NCBI GenBank assembly: GCA_050180705.1
Contig: JBFXDX010000013.1
Coordinates: forward strand, 62,001-126,000
DNA length: 64,000 bases
From: SB25 sp050180705
Lineage (GTDB): Bacteria > Bacteroidota > Bacteroidia > Bacteroidales > Tenuifilaceae
Direction of reading: 5' to 3'
Of the stretch, positions 15,408 through 25,100 are shown in pieces. Both the position numbers and the translations under genes were made by a program. Every line of letters starts with the position of its first letter. Position 1 is the stretch's first letter. The notes beneath the pieces are model-generated. The model was not told the origin of the DNA. It ran no database searches and was given only the letters and a program-made list of their open reading frames with translations.

Positions 15408-17704
15408 TGAAATTGACATTAGTAAAATCGATATTTACCTTTATTCTTGCTCTTTCTGTAGAATTTGGGTTTGCCCAGCATTGCGTGAAGGGGCGTATTG
15501 TTGATTTTGAAACTCAACGAGGATTGCAGGGTGTTGCGGTGCTTATTAAAGGAACGAATCACGGAACAATAACCGATTCGTTGGGCACTTTCAGTATTTG
15601 TGGTCAAAGCAATATCGGTACTTTAGTATTTAGCCATTTAGGTTATTTGCCGGTAGAGTTTAAGATATATGATTACGAAGAGAGCCTTAGGGTGGAGTTA
15701 AAACGCTCCTCAATTCAAATTGAGCAGGTGGTTGTTACTGCTACACTTAACCCTCAGCCAAAGTGGGAAGTTCCTGCAATGATAACCGCTATCGATAGTG
15801 TAAGTGTCAATGGTTCACCTAGCACCAATGTCGATAATCTTTTAAAAACGGTTCCCGGACTATTTGTGGATAGATCGAATGGTGTTTACTCCAAGAATGC
15901 ATCGGTTACAATGCGCGGGTTAGATGGCTCGAACCGGGTGCTAATCCTTTACGACGGTGCACCTCTAAACAAAACATCCTACGGATTTATAAACTGGAGT
16001 TTGATTTCGCCCGATTTGGTTGATCAAATCGAGGTGGTTCACGGTCCGTCTTCGGCATTGTTTGGGAATAATGCAATGGCAGGTGTTGTCAATATCCGAA
16101 CTAAAAATCCAACTGATTCACCATTTTACGGAACTGCAACTGTAGAGGCTGGAGGCTTTGGGCTTTACGGTGCAAGGGTTACCTTGGGCGGAACGATTCC
16201 TGTGCTCAAAAAAGGCATCAATGTAATGACCTATGGGTTCTGGCGCGAGGGCGATGGTTATATTGCAGAACCCATTGCCATTCGCGATTCCACCAATGTG
16301 CCATTATACCTAAGGGAGAAAGGGGCAACGTTTAAATTGTTTATTCCGGTAACGGATAGTTCCTCGTTTTTTGTGGGCGGTAATTTTTATGAGGATAAGC
16401 GTGGTGCTGGTCGTGCGGTGTATATGAGCGATGGGAGTTACGATGCTTATACCACGCAGCGTATCCGTTTTGGTTACAATGGAAATGTAGGTAAATATCT
16501 TGTCGATATTTATGGATTTGCTCAGCACGAGGTTTATAATCGACAAAACGAAAACCTAAATACAAGCGATGAGTATAAACTTTTCCACACAAACCAAGTG
16601 TCGGGCGATTTGGGGTTGTGGGCGAATGCATCGAGAAAGGTTTTTGCAAACAATAACTTCACCTTTGGTCTTGATCTAAAGCACGGTTGGATGGATGCCG
16701 AGGACATTTACCGCACATCTACCGATTACATTGAACGCGATGGCAAGGTGACTTTTGCCGCTGCCTTTATTCAGGATGAGCATAGTTTATTCAATGGTCA
16801 ATTGAAGATATTGGCTGGTTTGCGATTCGATTATGCAACTTTCTTTGATGGTTACTTAAACGTTGTTGATCCAACTAAAAATACTGGTTTTGCTAACGAT
16901 ACTGTTGCTAATTTTTCATCAAATTCGTGGAATTCTATCAACCCAAAACTCGGTTTACGCTATATGCCTTTTGAATGGATAAGTATATATGGCTCAGTTT
17001 CATCGGGTTTTATGCCAGCAAAGCTTGACGATTTGTGCTCGTCGCGAAAAATCACAAAAGGATTTAAATTGGCAAATCCGAAGTTGAAGCCTGAGCATTT
17101 GCTAACCTATGAGGTTGGTGGAGGAATTAAGTTCAATAATATGGTTAGGCTCGATATTGCTGCGTTTTACTCAAAGGGTTCCGATTTTCAGTACTTTGTT
17201 TCTACAGGCGATTCTATCGATACTGGTGGTGCAGATCTTAAGCCAATTGTGAAAAGGGAGAATATTACAGGAGTTCGAATTTATGGTGGCGAAGTTTCTT
17301 TGAAGGTAATCCCAGTGAAGTGGTTGCTGCTTAGAGGAAACTACTCCTTCAATCGCTCTGAAATAACCGAGTTTAACGCAAATCCATTGGTAAATATCGA
17401 TTTAACTGATAAGGCATTGGCCGAGGTACCCCTTGAGCAGGCATCCGTTGAGGCGTTTGTCGTTAACAAGTATATTAATGCAGGTTTAATATGGACATTT
17501 ATTGGGGAGCAGTGGGGCGATGAGATTAACAGCTATAAGAACGACTCTTGGAATACTTTCGATTTAAGGATTTGGAAAGAGTATAAGTCGTTTAAGGTTA
17601 CGTTGGATATTTTCGATTTGTTAGATAATCCTTATGCCGATAAAAAGGGGTTGATGTCTCCAGGGCGTTTCTTCCAGACAAGTCTATCGTATAGTTTTAA
17701 ATAA
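15407..17704 (+). CDS. TonB-dependent outer-membrane receptor, tungstate/molybdate locus
   Basis: 765-residue receptor. A signal peptide (about 1-23, GFAQ) is followed by a carboxypeptidase-regulatory-like domain (about 28-108; GRIVDFETQRGLQGVAVLI). The plug domain (about 118-235) contains VTMRGLDGSNRVLILYDG and VVHGPSSALFGNNAMAGVVNI. A 22-strand-type barrel follows and ends in Phe-Lys after SYSF. Such receptors import scarce metal complexes with TonB energy. It sits one base after the lipoprotein gene and two bases before the WtpA-like gene, so its cargo is probably the oxyanion carried by WtpABC or a chelate of it. Cargo is inferred from position only. Confidence 0.9.
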   Translation: MKLTLVKSIFTFILALSVEFGFAQHCVKGRIVDFETQRGLQGVAVLIKGTNHGTITDSLGTFSICGQSNIGTLVFSHLGYLPVEFKIYDYEESLRVELKRSSIQIEQVVVTATLNPQPKWEVPAMITAIDSVSVNGSPSTNVDNLLKTVPGLFVDRSNGVYSKNASVTMRGLDGSNRVLILYDGAPLNKTSYGFINWSLISPDLVDQIEVVHGPSSALFGNNAMAGVVNIRTKNPTDSPFYGTATVEAGGFGLYGARVTLGGTIPVLKKGINVMTYGFWREGDGYIAEPIAIRDSTNVPLYLREKGATFKLFIPVTDSSSFFVGGNFYEDKRGAGRAVYMSDGSYDAYTTQRIRFGYNGNVGKYLVDIYGFAQHEVYNRQNENLNTSDEYKLFHTNQVSGDLGLWANASRKVFANNNFTFGLDLKHGWMDAEDIYRTSTDYIERDGKVTFAAAFIQDEHSLFNGQLKILAGLRFDYATFFDGYLNVVDPTKNTGFANDTVANFSSNSWNSINPKLGLRYMPFEWISIYGSVSSGFMPAKLDDLCSSRKITKGFKLANPKLKPEHLLTYEVGGGIKFNNMVRLDIAAFYSKGSDFQYFVSTGDSIDTGGADLKPIVKRENITGVRIYGGEVSLKVIPVKWLLLRGNYSFNRSEITEFNANPLVNIDLTDKALAEVPLEQASVEAFVVNKYINAGLIWTFIGEQWGDEINSYKNDSWNTFDLRIWKEYKSFKVTLDIFDLLDNPYADKKGLMSPGRFFQTSLSYSFK

Positions 17705-17705
17705 A

Positions 17706-18674
17706 ATGATATTTATGAGGAGTTTAAAGTGGTCAGTTGTTCTGCTATCCGTTATTTTATTTTTCTCTTGTGGAGAAAAATCGAAGCAAGAAAACTCGGG
17801 TGAGTTAGTGGTTTTTCACGCTGGAAGCCTTTCGATGCCTATGAAGGCAGCCGTTGATAGTTTTACTAAGATTAACCCTAAGGTTAAGATTTACCTTGAA
17901 GCCGCAGGAAGCGTGGAGTGTGCACGTAAAATAACAGAATTGGGTAAGCCCTGTGATTTGTTTGCATCAGCCGATTATAAAGTGATAGATAAGTTACTGA
18001 TTCCCGATTTTGCATCGTGGAATATTTCCTTTGCCGGGAACGAAATGGCTATAGTGTACCACGATCAATCGCGATATGCCAATGAGATTAGTTTGAGCAA
18101 CTGGTTCGACATTCTTTTAAAGGATGACGTTGCCTATGGGCGTAGCGACCCCAATTCTGATCCCTGTGGCTACAGAACGGTTATGACTCTTAAACTTTCT
18201 GAGATGTATTATCAAAATGAGGGAATTGCCGGTAAAATTCTTCAAAAGGATAATAAGTTTATTCGCCCCAAGGAGGTTGATTTAATTGCTTTATTGGAAA
18301 CAGGCGCAATCGATTATATTTTTCTTTATAAATCAGTGGCAGTACAGCATAACCTTAAATACTTATCATTGCCGTTGGAGGTAAATCTTTCGTCGCCGTC
18401 ATATGAGTCAACTTACGCTAAGGTTGATGTTGACGTGCTTGGCAAAACACCAAATTCATCGGTTAAAATGGTTGGAGAACCTATGGTTTATGGTTTAACC
18501 ATTCCCAAGAATGGGAAGAATCCTAAATTGGCCCTTGAGTTTGCTAAATTCTTTTTGAGTCAGAATGGTGGATTGGCAATTCTAAAGCAAATGGGGCAAA
18601 CTCCGGTAGTACCAAGTACCACTGCAACTTTTGATAGCATCCCTGAACCTTTAAGGGTGTTCGCTCTAAAATAG
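17706..18674 (+). CDS. wtpA: Tungstate/molybdate-binding lipoprotein, WtpA type
   Basis: Periplasmic binding protein of 322 residues, lipid-anchored (lipobox FFSC, about residue 22). The mature protein opens with ELVVFHAGSLSMPMK, the WtpA/ModA signature for oxyanion binding. It also carries GRSDPNSDPCGYRTV (about 139-153), which is specific to WtpA rather than E. coli-type ModA. WtpA binds tungstate very tightly and molybdate less so; specificity cannot be read from sequence. It begins two bases after the TonB receptor gene and precedes the permease gene by 86 bases. Confidence 0.92.
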   Translation: MIFMRSLKWSVVLLSVILFFSCGEKSKQENSGELVVFHAGSLSMPMKAAVDSFTKINPKVKIYLEAAGSVECARKITELGKPCDLFASADYKVIDKLLIPDFASWNISFAGNEMAIVYHDQSRYANEISLSNWFDILLKDDVAYGRSDPNSDPCGYRTVMTLKLSEMYYQNEGIAGKILQKDNKFIRPKEVDLIALLETGAIDYIFLYKSVAVQHNLKYLSLPLEVNLSSPSYESTYAKVDVDVLGKTPNSSVKMVGEPMVYGLTIPKNGKNPKLALEFAKFFLSQNGGLAILKQMGQTPVVPSTTATFDSIPEPLRVFALK

Positions 18675-18682
18675 TAGATTGG

Positions 18683-18741
18683 TGACAAGTGACTATAATA
18701 ATTGATATTTTATTGCTTTATTTGTCGCAAATCACTTGTCA
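18683..18741. promoter_or_regulatory. Inverted repeat between wtpA and the permease gene
   Basis: A ten-base arm TGACAAGTGA at 18683-18692 is matched perfectly by TCACTTGTCA at 18732-18741. The loop is AT-rich and there is no T-run after the second arm. It could be an mRNA-stabilising hairpin lowering permease expression relative to the binding protein, or an operator. Confidence 0.55.
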
Positions 18742-18760
18742 TCTGTCACTGTAGAAAATA

Positions 18761-19567
18761 ATGTTAAGCAAAGTAACCAATAATATCAACTTCTCTTGGT
18801 TTAGGCTGATTTCAGCCTTGCTGGGAGGGTTGGTTTTGCTTTTTATCATATCGCCATTGCTTGGAATGGTAATTTCAACCCCTGTAAAAAGTTTGGTTGA
18901 TACAGCAGCAGAGCAGGAGGTGATTGATAGTATTTGGCTAACAATTTGGGTGTCGATGACTGCTACAATTGTGTTCTCTGTTTTAGCCATTCCTTTGGCC
19001 TATTTGCTTGCACGGTACGATTTTCCCTTTAAGCGCTTGGTGCTTGGAATTATTGATGTGCCTATAGTGGTTCCGCATTCTGCAGCGGGTATTGCAATTC
19101 TTGGATTTATTGCCCGCGATAGTTTTATGGGAAAAGCATCCTCTGCGGTTGGCTTGGAGTTGGTTGGCGCACCCGCAGGAATTGCTTTGGCTATGGCCTT
19201 TGTGAGCATTCCGTATCTTATAAATGCTGCACGCGAGGGTTTTGCCCTTGTCCCTGAACGTTTGGAGAAGGCTGCGCTTAATTTGGGTGCATCGCCAGCA
19301 ACTGTGTTTTTCACCATATCGCTTCCGTTGGCCTGGCGTAGCATTGTTTCAGGTTTAGTAATGATGTTTGCCCGTGGAATGAGCGAGTTTGGTGCGGTAG
19401 TTATAGTTGCATATCACCCAATGGTATCGCCAGTTCTGATATTTGAACGATTTGGTGCATTTGGATTAAAGTATGCACGTCCTGTAGCAGTATTGTTTAT
19501 TGGAGTTAGTTTGGTTGTATTTGTTGTAATTCGATTGTTGTCACGAAAAGGGAAGCCCAATGCTTAA
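18761..19567 (+). CDS. wtpB: Tungstate/molybdate ABC transporter permease
   Basis: Integral membrane subunit of 268 residues with about six transmembrane helices. The EAA loop that docks on the ATPase is clear: EKAALNLGASPATVFFTISLP (about 168-188), preceded by PYLINAAREGF. Upstream, DVPIVVPHSAAGIAILG matches the conserved ModB/WtpB helix. It overlaps the ATPase gene by eight bases. This gene completes a WtpABC set with its neighbours. Confidence 0.9.
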   Translation: MLSKVTNNINFSWFRLISALLGGLVLLFIISPLLGMVISTPVKSLVDTAAEQEVIDSIWLTIWVSMTATIVFSVLAIPLAYLLARYDFPFKRLVLGIIDVPIVVPHSAAGIAILGFIARDSFMGKASSAVGLELVGAPAGIALAMAFVSIPYLINAAREGFALVPERLEKAALNLGASPATVFFTISLPLAWRSIVSGLVMMFARGMSEFGAVVIVAYHPMVSPVLIFERFGAFGLKYARPVAVLFIGVSLVVFVVIRLLSRKGKPNA

Positions 19568-20621
19568 GGTTGAAGGAATATCGAAGTTGTACGGGGAGTT
19601 TGCTTTAAACAACATATCGTTTACAGTGAACCAAGGCGATTACTTTATGCTGTTAGGGCCATCGGGTGCAGGGAAATCGATGATACTAGAGATTATTGCA
19701 GGCTTGGTTACTCCCGATAGTGGAAATATATATCTAGATAATGCTAATATTACTCGTAAACCGATAAGTAGGCGAGGGATTGGACTGGTTTTTCAGGACT
19801 ATGCTGTTTTTCCTCATATGTCGGTTTACAATAATATTGCATATTCCTTGCGGAGAAAGGGTGTTAATGGGAGGGCGCTGCATCGTAAAGTGCTGGAGTT
19901 GGCCGAGAAACTTTCCATTAATCATTTGCTCAATCGGAATCCTCAAACCCTGTCGGGTGGAGAACAGCAACGCTTAGTTCTAGCGCGCACCTTGGCTTTA
20001 GAGCCAAAAGTGCTTTTGCTGGACGAGCCGCTATCGTCGCTTGATGCGCAGTTAAGATCAGGTTTACGTTCGATATTAAGTACTATCAACAGGGAGGGTA
20101 CAACTATTATTCACGTTACTCACGATTACGAGGAGGCAATATCGTTAGCCAATAGGGTTGCAGTGGTGAATAATGGAATTGTTGAGCAGTGCGATACCTC
20201 TGAGCAAATATTCCAGAACCCAAAATCGGTGTTTGTTGCCAAGTTCACTGGTGTTAGAAATTTTTATCCCGCAAAAATTGTAGAAACAACTGAGCACGAT
20301 CTCAGAATTATTCAGATGAATACTGGTCATAAAATTGGTGGCTATACCGATGAACTTTCGGGCGAAGGTTTTGTGTGTTTTCCTGAGAGTGCAGTGAGTA
20401 TCTCGAAGACCAGTCAGAATCAAAGCGCATTGAATGTCTTTCAGGGAAAGATTCTCGATATATTTCCACAACGATTTGGATTCGAGGTTACAGTTGACGT
20501 AGGCTTTAAGGTTTTGGCTTTAGTGACTTGGGAATCCATTAATAGATTAGAACTTCAACGCGGCTCCGAAGTGTGGGTGTCGTTCAAGGCAAATTCGTTA
20601 AGATTTATACCTAAGGTTTAA
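19560..20621 (+). CDS. wtpC: Tungstate/molybdate ABC transporter ATP-binding protein
   Basis: ATPase of 353 residues. Walker A is GPSGAGKS (about 34-41), the Q-loop is VFQDYAVFPHM, the signature is LSGGEQQRLVLART (about 128-141) and Walker B is VLLLDEPLSSLD, with the H-loop in IIHVTHDYEEA. Residues beyond about 235 form an OB/MOP-like regulatory domain, as in ModC/WtpC/CysA-type ATPases, which may sense the oxyanion. It is the last gene of the uptake run. Confidence 0.9.
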   Translation: MLKVEGISKLYGEFALNNISFTVNQGDYFMLLGPSGAGKSMILEIIAGLVTPDSGNIYLDNANITRKPISRRGIGLVFQDYAVFPHMSVYNNIAYSLRRKGVNGRALHRKVLELAEKLSINHLLNRNPQTLSGGEQQRLVLARTLALEPKVLLLDEPLSSLDAQLRSGLRSILSTINREGTTIIHVTHDYEEAISLANRVAVVNNGIVEQCDTSEQIFQNPKSVFVAKFTGVRNFYPAKIVETTEHDLRIIQMNTGHKIGGYTDELSGEGFVCFPESAVSISKTSQNQSALNVFQGKILDIFPQRFGFEVTVDVGFKVLALVTWESINRLELQRGSEVWVSFKANSLRFIPKV

Positions 20622-20682
20622 TTAGAGTTGATTGTTGGATGTTGTTCGTTGATAGTGAAAACATCAGTAGTCTAAAAACTAT

Positions 20683-21534
20683 CTACTTTGGTCGTTGATA
20701 TAGCCTAGTGCGCTTACTATTCTGGTAAACCATAGATATGTACTGGCTTCCAAAGAATATCAAAAGGAAGATGATTGCAAAGTAGTAGAGCGATATTGTT
20801 AGGTAGAACGATACTGCAAAGATGTAAATACCTAAAAGAAGATCGATTAACGTTAATATCAATCCCCAAACAACTCCACTTTTGAATATAGAACCAAGCA
20901 AATCGAGCGAAACTCCTATAAGTAGAATAAGCAACTGAGCCCAGAGCACCCAACTAATAATATCGAGATTTTCGGGAACTAATGTGAATCCGTTTTGCAA
21001 ACTATCCACGAACTGATCCTTCCAATTTAAGTAAAGAACACCGCACATTATTGCGTCGGCAAAGAATACAACAGGTGAAATTAGTAATCCTTTTACCGAA
21101 ATCTCGTGTTTATTCTTTAGTTTTTGCTTAAACTTAATGGTTAACTCCTCAATAAAAACCCAGAAAAGAGTCGTTGCTATTGCAATTACCCAAAAATACC
21201 AAGCCTTCCAATTGGCCACTGATTCAACTTTCTCTAATAAGATGGGGGTGCTGGGTGCATTTATTTTATTGAGGTAATCGGTCGATACAAATCCAGTTTT
21301 ACTGCCAAACCGAACCATTACCCAATATTTGTCTGATGCTAAGGCAACAATGGTATCGCCTTGTTTAAAACTCGATATAATCTCCGAAATAGGGGATGGG
21401 GAACTCCTAATGTATAAACTTTTTGTGTTTACAACATACCTCTCCCGGGTTTGATAATGTCCGGGCTCTACACACGATGCTGTAATGTACAGGAATACTG
21501 CAACTAAAAGAATTCGAATAATAATGCGAAACAT
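20683..21534 (-). CDS. Membrane lipoprotein with bacterial SH3 domain
   Basis: 283-residue protein with a lipobox-like N terminus (ITASC, about residue 21). A bacterial SH3 domain follows (about 32-95; SLYIRSSPSPISEIISSFKQGDTI, WVMVRFGSKTGFVS). Three to five hydrophobic helices make up the C-terminal half (about 112-130, 150-170, 190-212, 220-265). The SH3 domain would face the periplasm and may bind peptidoglycan. It is the last gene before the convergent wtp run and has no close partner; the membrane part is not a family I recognise. Confidence 0.65.
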   Translation of the reverse strand: MFRIIIRILLVAVFLYITASCVEPGHYQTRERYVVNTKSLYIRSSPSPISEIISSFKQGDTIVALASDKYWVMVRFGSKTGFVSTDYLNKINAPSTPILLEKVESVANWKAWYFWVIAIATTLFWVFIEELTIKFKQKLKNKHEISVKGLLISPVVFFADAIMCGVLYLNWKDQFVDSLQNGFTLVPENLDIISWVLWAQLLILLIGVSLDLLGSIFKSGVVWGLILTLIDLLLGIYIFAVSFYLTISLYYFAIIFLLIFFGSQYISMVYQNSKRTRLYQRPK

Positions 21535-21646
21535 TGACCTTGAATCTGAATCCGCGACAAAGGTATAATAATCGAATGGAATAATTATGTTGTTTTGGAT
21601 GGAAAATTTTGAAGAAAAAGAATGCAGGATTAATTAATCAGTAGTC

Positions 21647-21686
21647 AAAAAAAGTTAGGCTATAGTTTGAATAACCACGGCCTAAC
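21647..21686 (-). terminator. Terminator of the NuoEF/ferritin operon
   Basis: On the reverse strand GTTAGGC pairs with GCCTAAC around a 19-base loop and is followed by seven Ts. It lies just after the ferritin-like stop codon. Confidence 0.75.
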
Positions 21687-21703
21687 GTCTAGTTCTTATC
21701 GGT

Positions 21704-22159
21704 TTAGTTTTCTTTTAGAACAAATTCGTCGTATTCAAGTTCGAAACGAAGTTTGTGGCGCGATTCCTCCTGTGCTAGCGAAAGGAATAGATTTCGGTAT
21801 TCTGAATTTCGAACCCTTTCCGATAGAGTAAGGTAAAGCCTAAACGCTGCTTTCTCGCGTTTCATCGCTAGAATTAATGCCTGTTCGTAATTTAGTTCTC
21901 CACGTTGCTCGTCACGAACAATGTAGTCGGCAATTTTTAAATCCTGAACTTCTTCATTTTTGATTGAGTTAACTCCTTCTACTTTAATCTTCAAAAGTTT
22001 AGCTTTGTGTCCCATTTCTTCTTGGGCAAAGTGCTCAAAGGTCGATTTCATATCAGCATTGCGAGCACTGGCAGCCATTTTGTTGTAGAAATTAACTGCA
22101 TCTTGTTCCCGTTCGATTGCAAAATCGAGGATGTCGTTGATGTTTCTAAACTCGTTCAT
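21704..22159 (-). CDS. Ferritin-like di-iron protein (rubrerythrin type, no rubredoxin domain)
   Basis: Four-helix protein of 151 residues with two matching halves. Each half has an early Glu in the first helix (EREQDAVNFY; KREKAAFRLY) and an ExxH pair in the second (AQEEMGHKAKLL, about 46-57; AQEESRHKLRF, about 129-139). These are the di-iron ligands of rubrerythrin/ferritin-like proteins. The rubredoxin domain is absent, so electrons must come from a partner. Its start overlaps the end of the 1234-residue oxidoreductase gene by 14 bases, suggesting coupled translation and perhaps protection of that enzyme's clusters from peroxide. Confidence 0.85.
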   Translation of the reverse strand: MNEFRNINDILDFAIEREQDAVNFYNKMAASARNADMKSTFEHFAQEEMGHKAKLLKIKVEGVNSIKNEEVQDLKIADYIVRDEQRGELNYEQALILAMKREKAAFRLYLTLSERVRNSEYRNLFLSLAQEESRHKLRFELEYDEFVLKEN

Positions 22160-25100
22160 ATTGATTGGTTTTAGAATGTTCTAGTTTGGCTTCAAATTCC
22201 CTGTCGAATTGCACCATAATATGGTTGCAGCCGCTTACAAATTGCATGTGACCAAGGTCTGAATTTGTTTCCACAAATGAATATTTATGGCTATGATTTG
22301 TTTGAGGAAGCAACGATAGTATTTCGGTTTGAACATCGTAAACGTCCTTACAACCATTAATGTTGAATTGTTTTAGCAGCGCAAGAAGTTGATCAATCGT
22401 TGTGTGTTCAACCTTTGGCTTTAACCCCTCGCGGAACTGTTGAACCATATGGTTACTGTTGGTGAATGAACCACCGGTTTCGAACCATATACTGGCGGGT
22501 AAAACAAGGTTCGCCATTTCGGCCGTTTCGCTCATAAAACTATCCTGAACAACAATAAATTCTGCTTTTTGCAAATTCTCCTTTACGTTAAGTTTATGGA
22601 TGGCAGTACCAACAGGGTCTTCTCCGAAAATAAAGATGTTTTTGAAATCTCCATTGCTAAATGCTTGCTCAACTTTTAATGTTTCAGTTGGAATTGCGTC
22701 AACCTTCCATTTCGTTTTCAATTGCGATACTAGTTCAGGGCTTGTTATGCTTTGCATTCCAATTCCTGTTTCGGGTCTAACACCCATATCAACCAAGCCG
22801 TGGGAGTTATTCTTTTGCTTAAGAGCAATTAATCCACCATTCGATTTTCCTAATTTGCCAGTGATAAGCATTAGGTTGATGATTTCCTGTGCAGTTGCAT
22901 TGGAAACCTCGTTCTCTGCAAATACTAGCAATGCGCCAAAGTCGTTGTTGAACTCGTTGGCAAAACGCTCAACCTGTGAATGACTAACACCCGCATTCTC
23001 ACAAAGCTGGTTAAAGTCTTCAAGTAACAAGGTAGAATCATATTTTCCAAAATTTTCACAGTGGTCGCCAATGAAAATCATATTTTGCTTGTCGTGAGCA
23101 AGCAGGTAATGGTTAACAGCCTTTACAAAGTGATAGTATGATTGGACTTGTATAAACTCATTTGCTCTATCGGCAAGGTTGCTCTCTTTTGTTGAGATTA
23201 CCGTGATAGTTTTTTTCGCTGTATTGAACATATAGCCCAATACCGGATTGTTTCTATTTATTTGGCTAGCGAGTAAGTAGATGTGATTTGTGTTTTTGAT
23301 TGAGTCGAAGTTGAAATTTGCCGCCGAGTCAATTGCAAAAGCACTGTCGCCATTCATATAGTGGAAACTACCAACATTGTTGGTTTTTGCAGCGGCACGG
23401 GCAAACTTTTGAACAAGGTATTGTTCCTCGTTGGTTAGCGATGCACCTGCAAAAAATACATTTTGCTCAGGTTTCGCATTCTTAATTTGTTCGGCAATCA
23501 TTTGGTACGCTTCATCGAAACTGATTTCGACAAATTTATCGTTAACCTTTTTCAAAGGTTTTGTAAGTCTGCTAGTGCTATTGAATTTGCGATAACCAAA
23601 CTTGCCGTACATACAAAGGTTTCCATCGGCATTAACCATTCCTTTTGCGCCAGTTACCTTCATTATATAACCTCCACGATGATGGAAGGTTAGGGCACAT
23701 CCCACTGAGCAGAAACCGCAAATAGTTTCGAATGTCTCTGTTTTTACAGGGCCTGGTTTGAATGGAACATTCTCGGTGATAGCGCCAGTTGGACAAGCCG
23801 AAATACACATTCCGCAGGATTCGCAGGTTGTTTTAGATAATGTTTCTCCCAGTGCTGGTGCAACGTAGGTTTCGAAACCACGCTTTACAAGCGTTAGAGC
23901 ATTTGCACCAACTACATCCTTACAAATTCTAACGCAGCGTGAGCAAAGAATACACTTGTTGTTATCAATCTCGATGTATGGATGTGAGAAGTTCACGTTG
24001 AACTCCTTATGCTCGCCCATAAATCGCATTTGATCGGCTTGGTATGTGTCGGCGTGTTGCTTTAGTTGACAATCGAAGTACTCGTTACAGCCGCATTCCA
24101 AGCAACGGCCAACTTCGTGGTGCGCCTGTTCGTGGGTGTAGCCAAGTTCAACTTCGTTGAAGTTTTTGCGGCCATCGGCTGCCAGAACTGGCATGTCCTC
24201 GCGTAGTTGATGCTGATATCTATTTACAAATTCATCCTTGCTAAGTTGATGGAAGTTATCCTTTTTGCTTAGGAATTCCTTTTTAGGTGCATCAACTTCT
24301 TGTCCGCTTAAGTAAAGATGACAGCTGTGCGATGCCAATTTTGCTTGAGCAACAGCCTCAATAATGGTTGCAGGACCAGAAACACCATCGCCAGCAGCGA
24401 AAACTGATGGAATGCCAGTTTGTAGGGTTGCCTTGTTGGTGTCAATATCGCCCCATTTGTTGGCTTTTAACTCACCATTCTTTGCGTGTTTGTTAACATC
24501 CTCAAGGAAGTTGATATCTGTTTTTTGACCGATTGCAGCAAGGATATAGTCAAACTCCATATCGTATTCCGAACCCTCAATTGGTACAGGCCTTCTACGA
24601 CCCGATGCGTCGGGTTCGCCCAATCCCATTTTGATTAGGGTCATCGATTTAACTTTGCCGTTGGCATCCTTGTTCACTCTAACAGGGGCAGTTAAAAATT
24701 GATATTCAACTCCCTCAAGTTTAGATTCGTGAATTTCGATAGGATTGGCAGGCATTTCAGCCTCAGTACGTCTGTAAATTACTTTAACGTCGGTACTTCC
24801 ACAGCGGATTGATGTGCGGCAGCAGTCCATAGCGGTGTTACCACCACCCACTATGGCAATACGATTTCCTTTGAAATCGTATCGTTGACCTGTAACCTCC
24901 ATATTTCGAAGGAAATCGATACCAGAGAAAACTCCATCTGCATCTTCGCCATCGGCACCTAAAAGCGCACCGCGCTGTGATCCAATGGTAAGTATCATCG
25001 CATCGTACTCCTCGCTAATCTTCTTATAGCTTAGGTTTTCACCCAGTTTTTGGTTGTAGAATATGTTAGTTCCAAGCTCGGTAATCATTGCAACTTCCTT

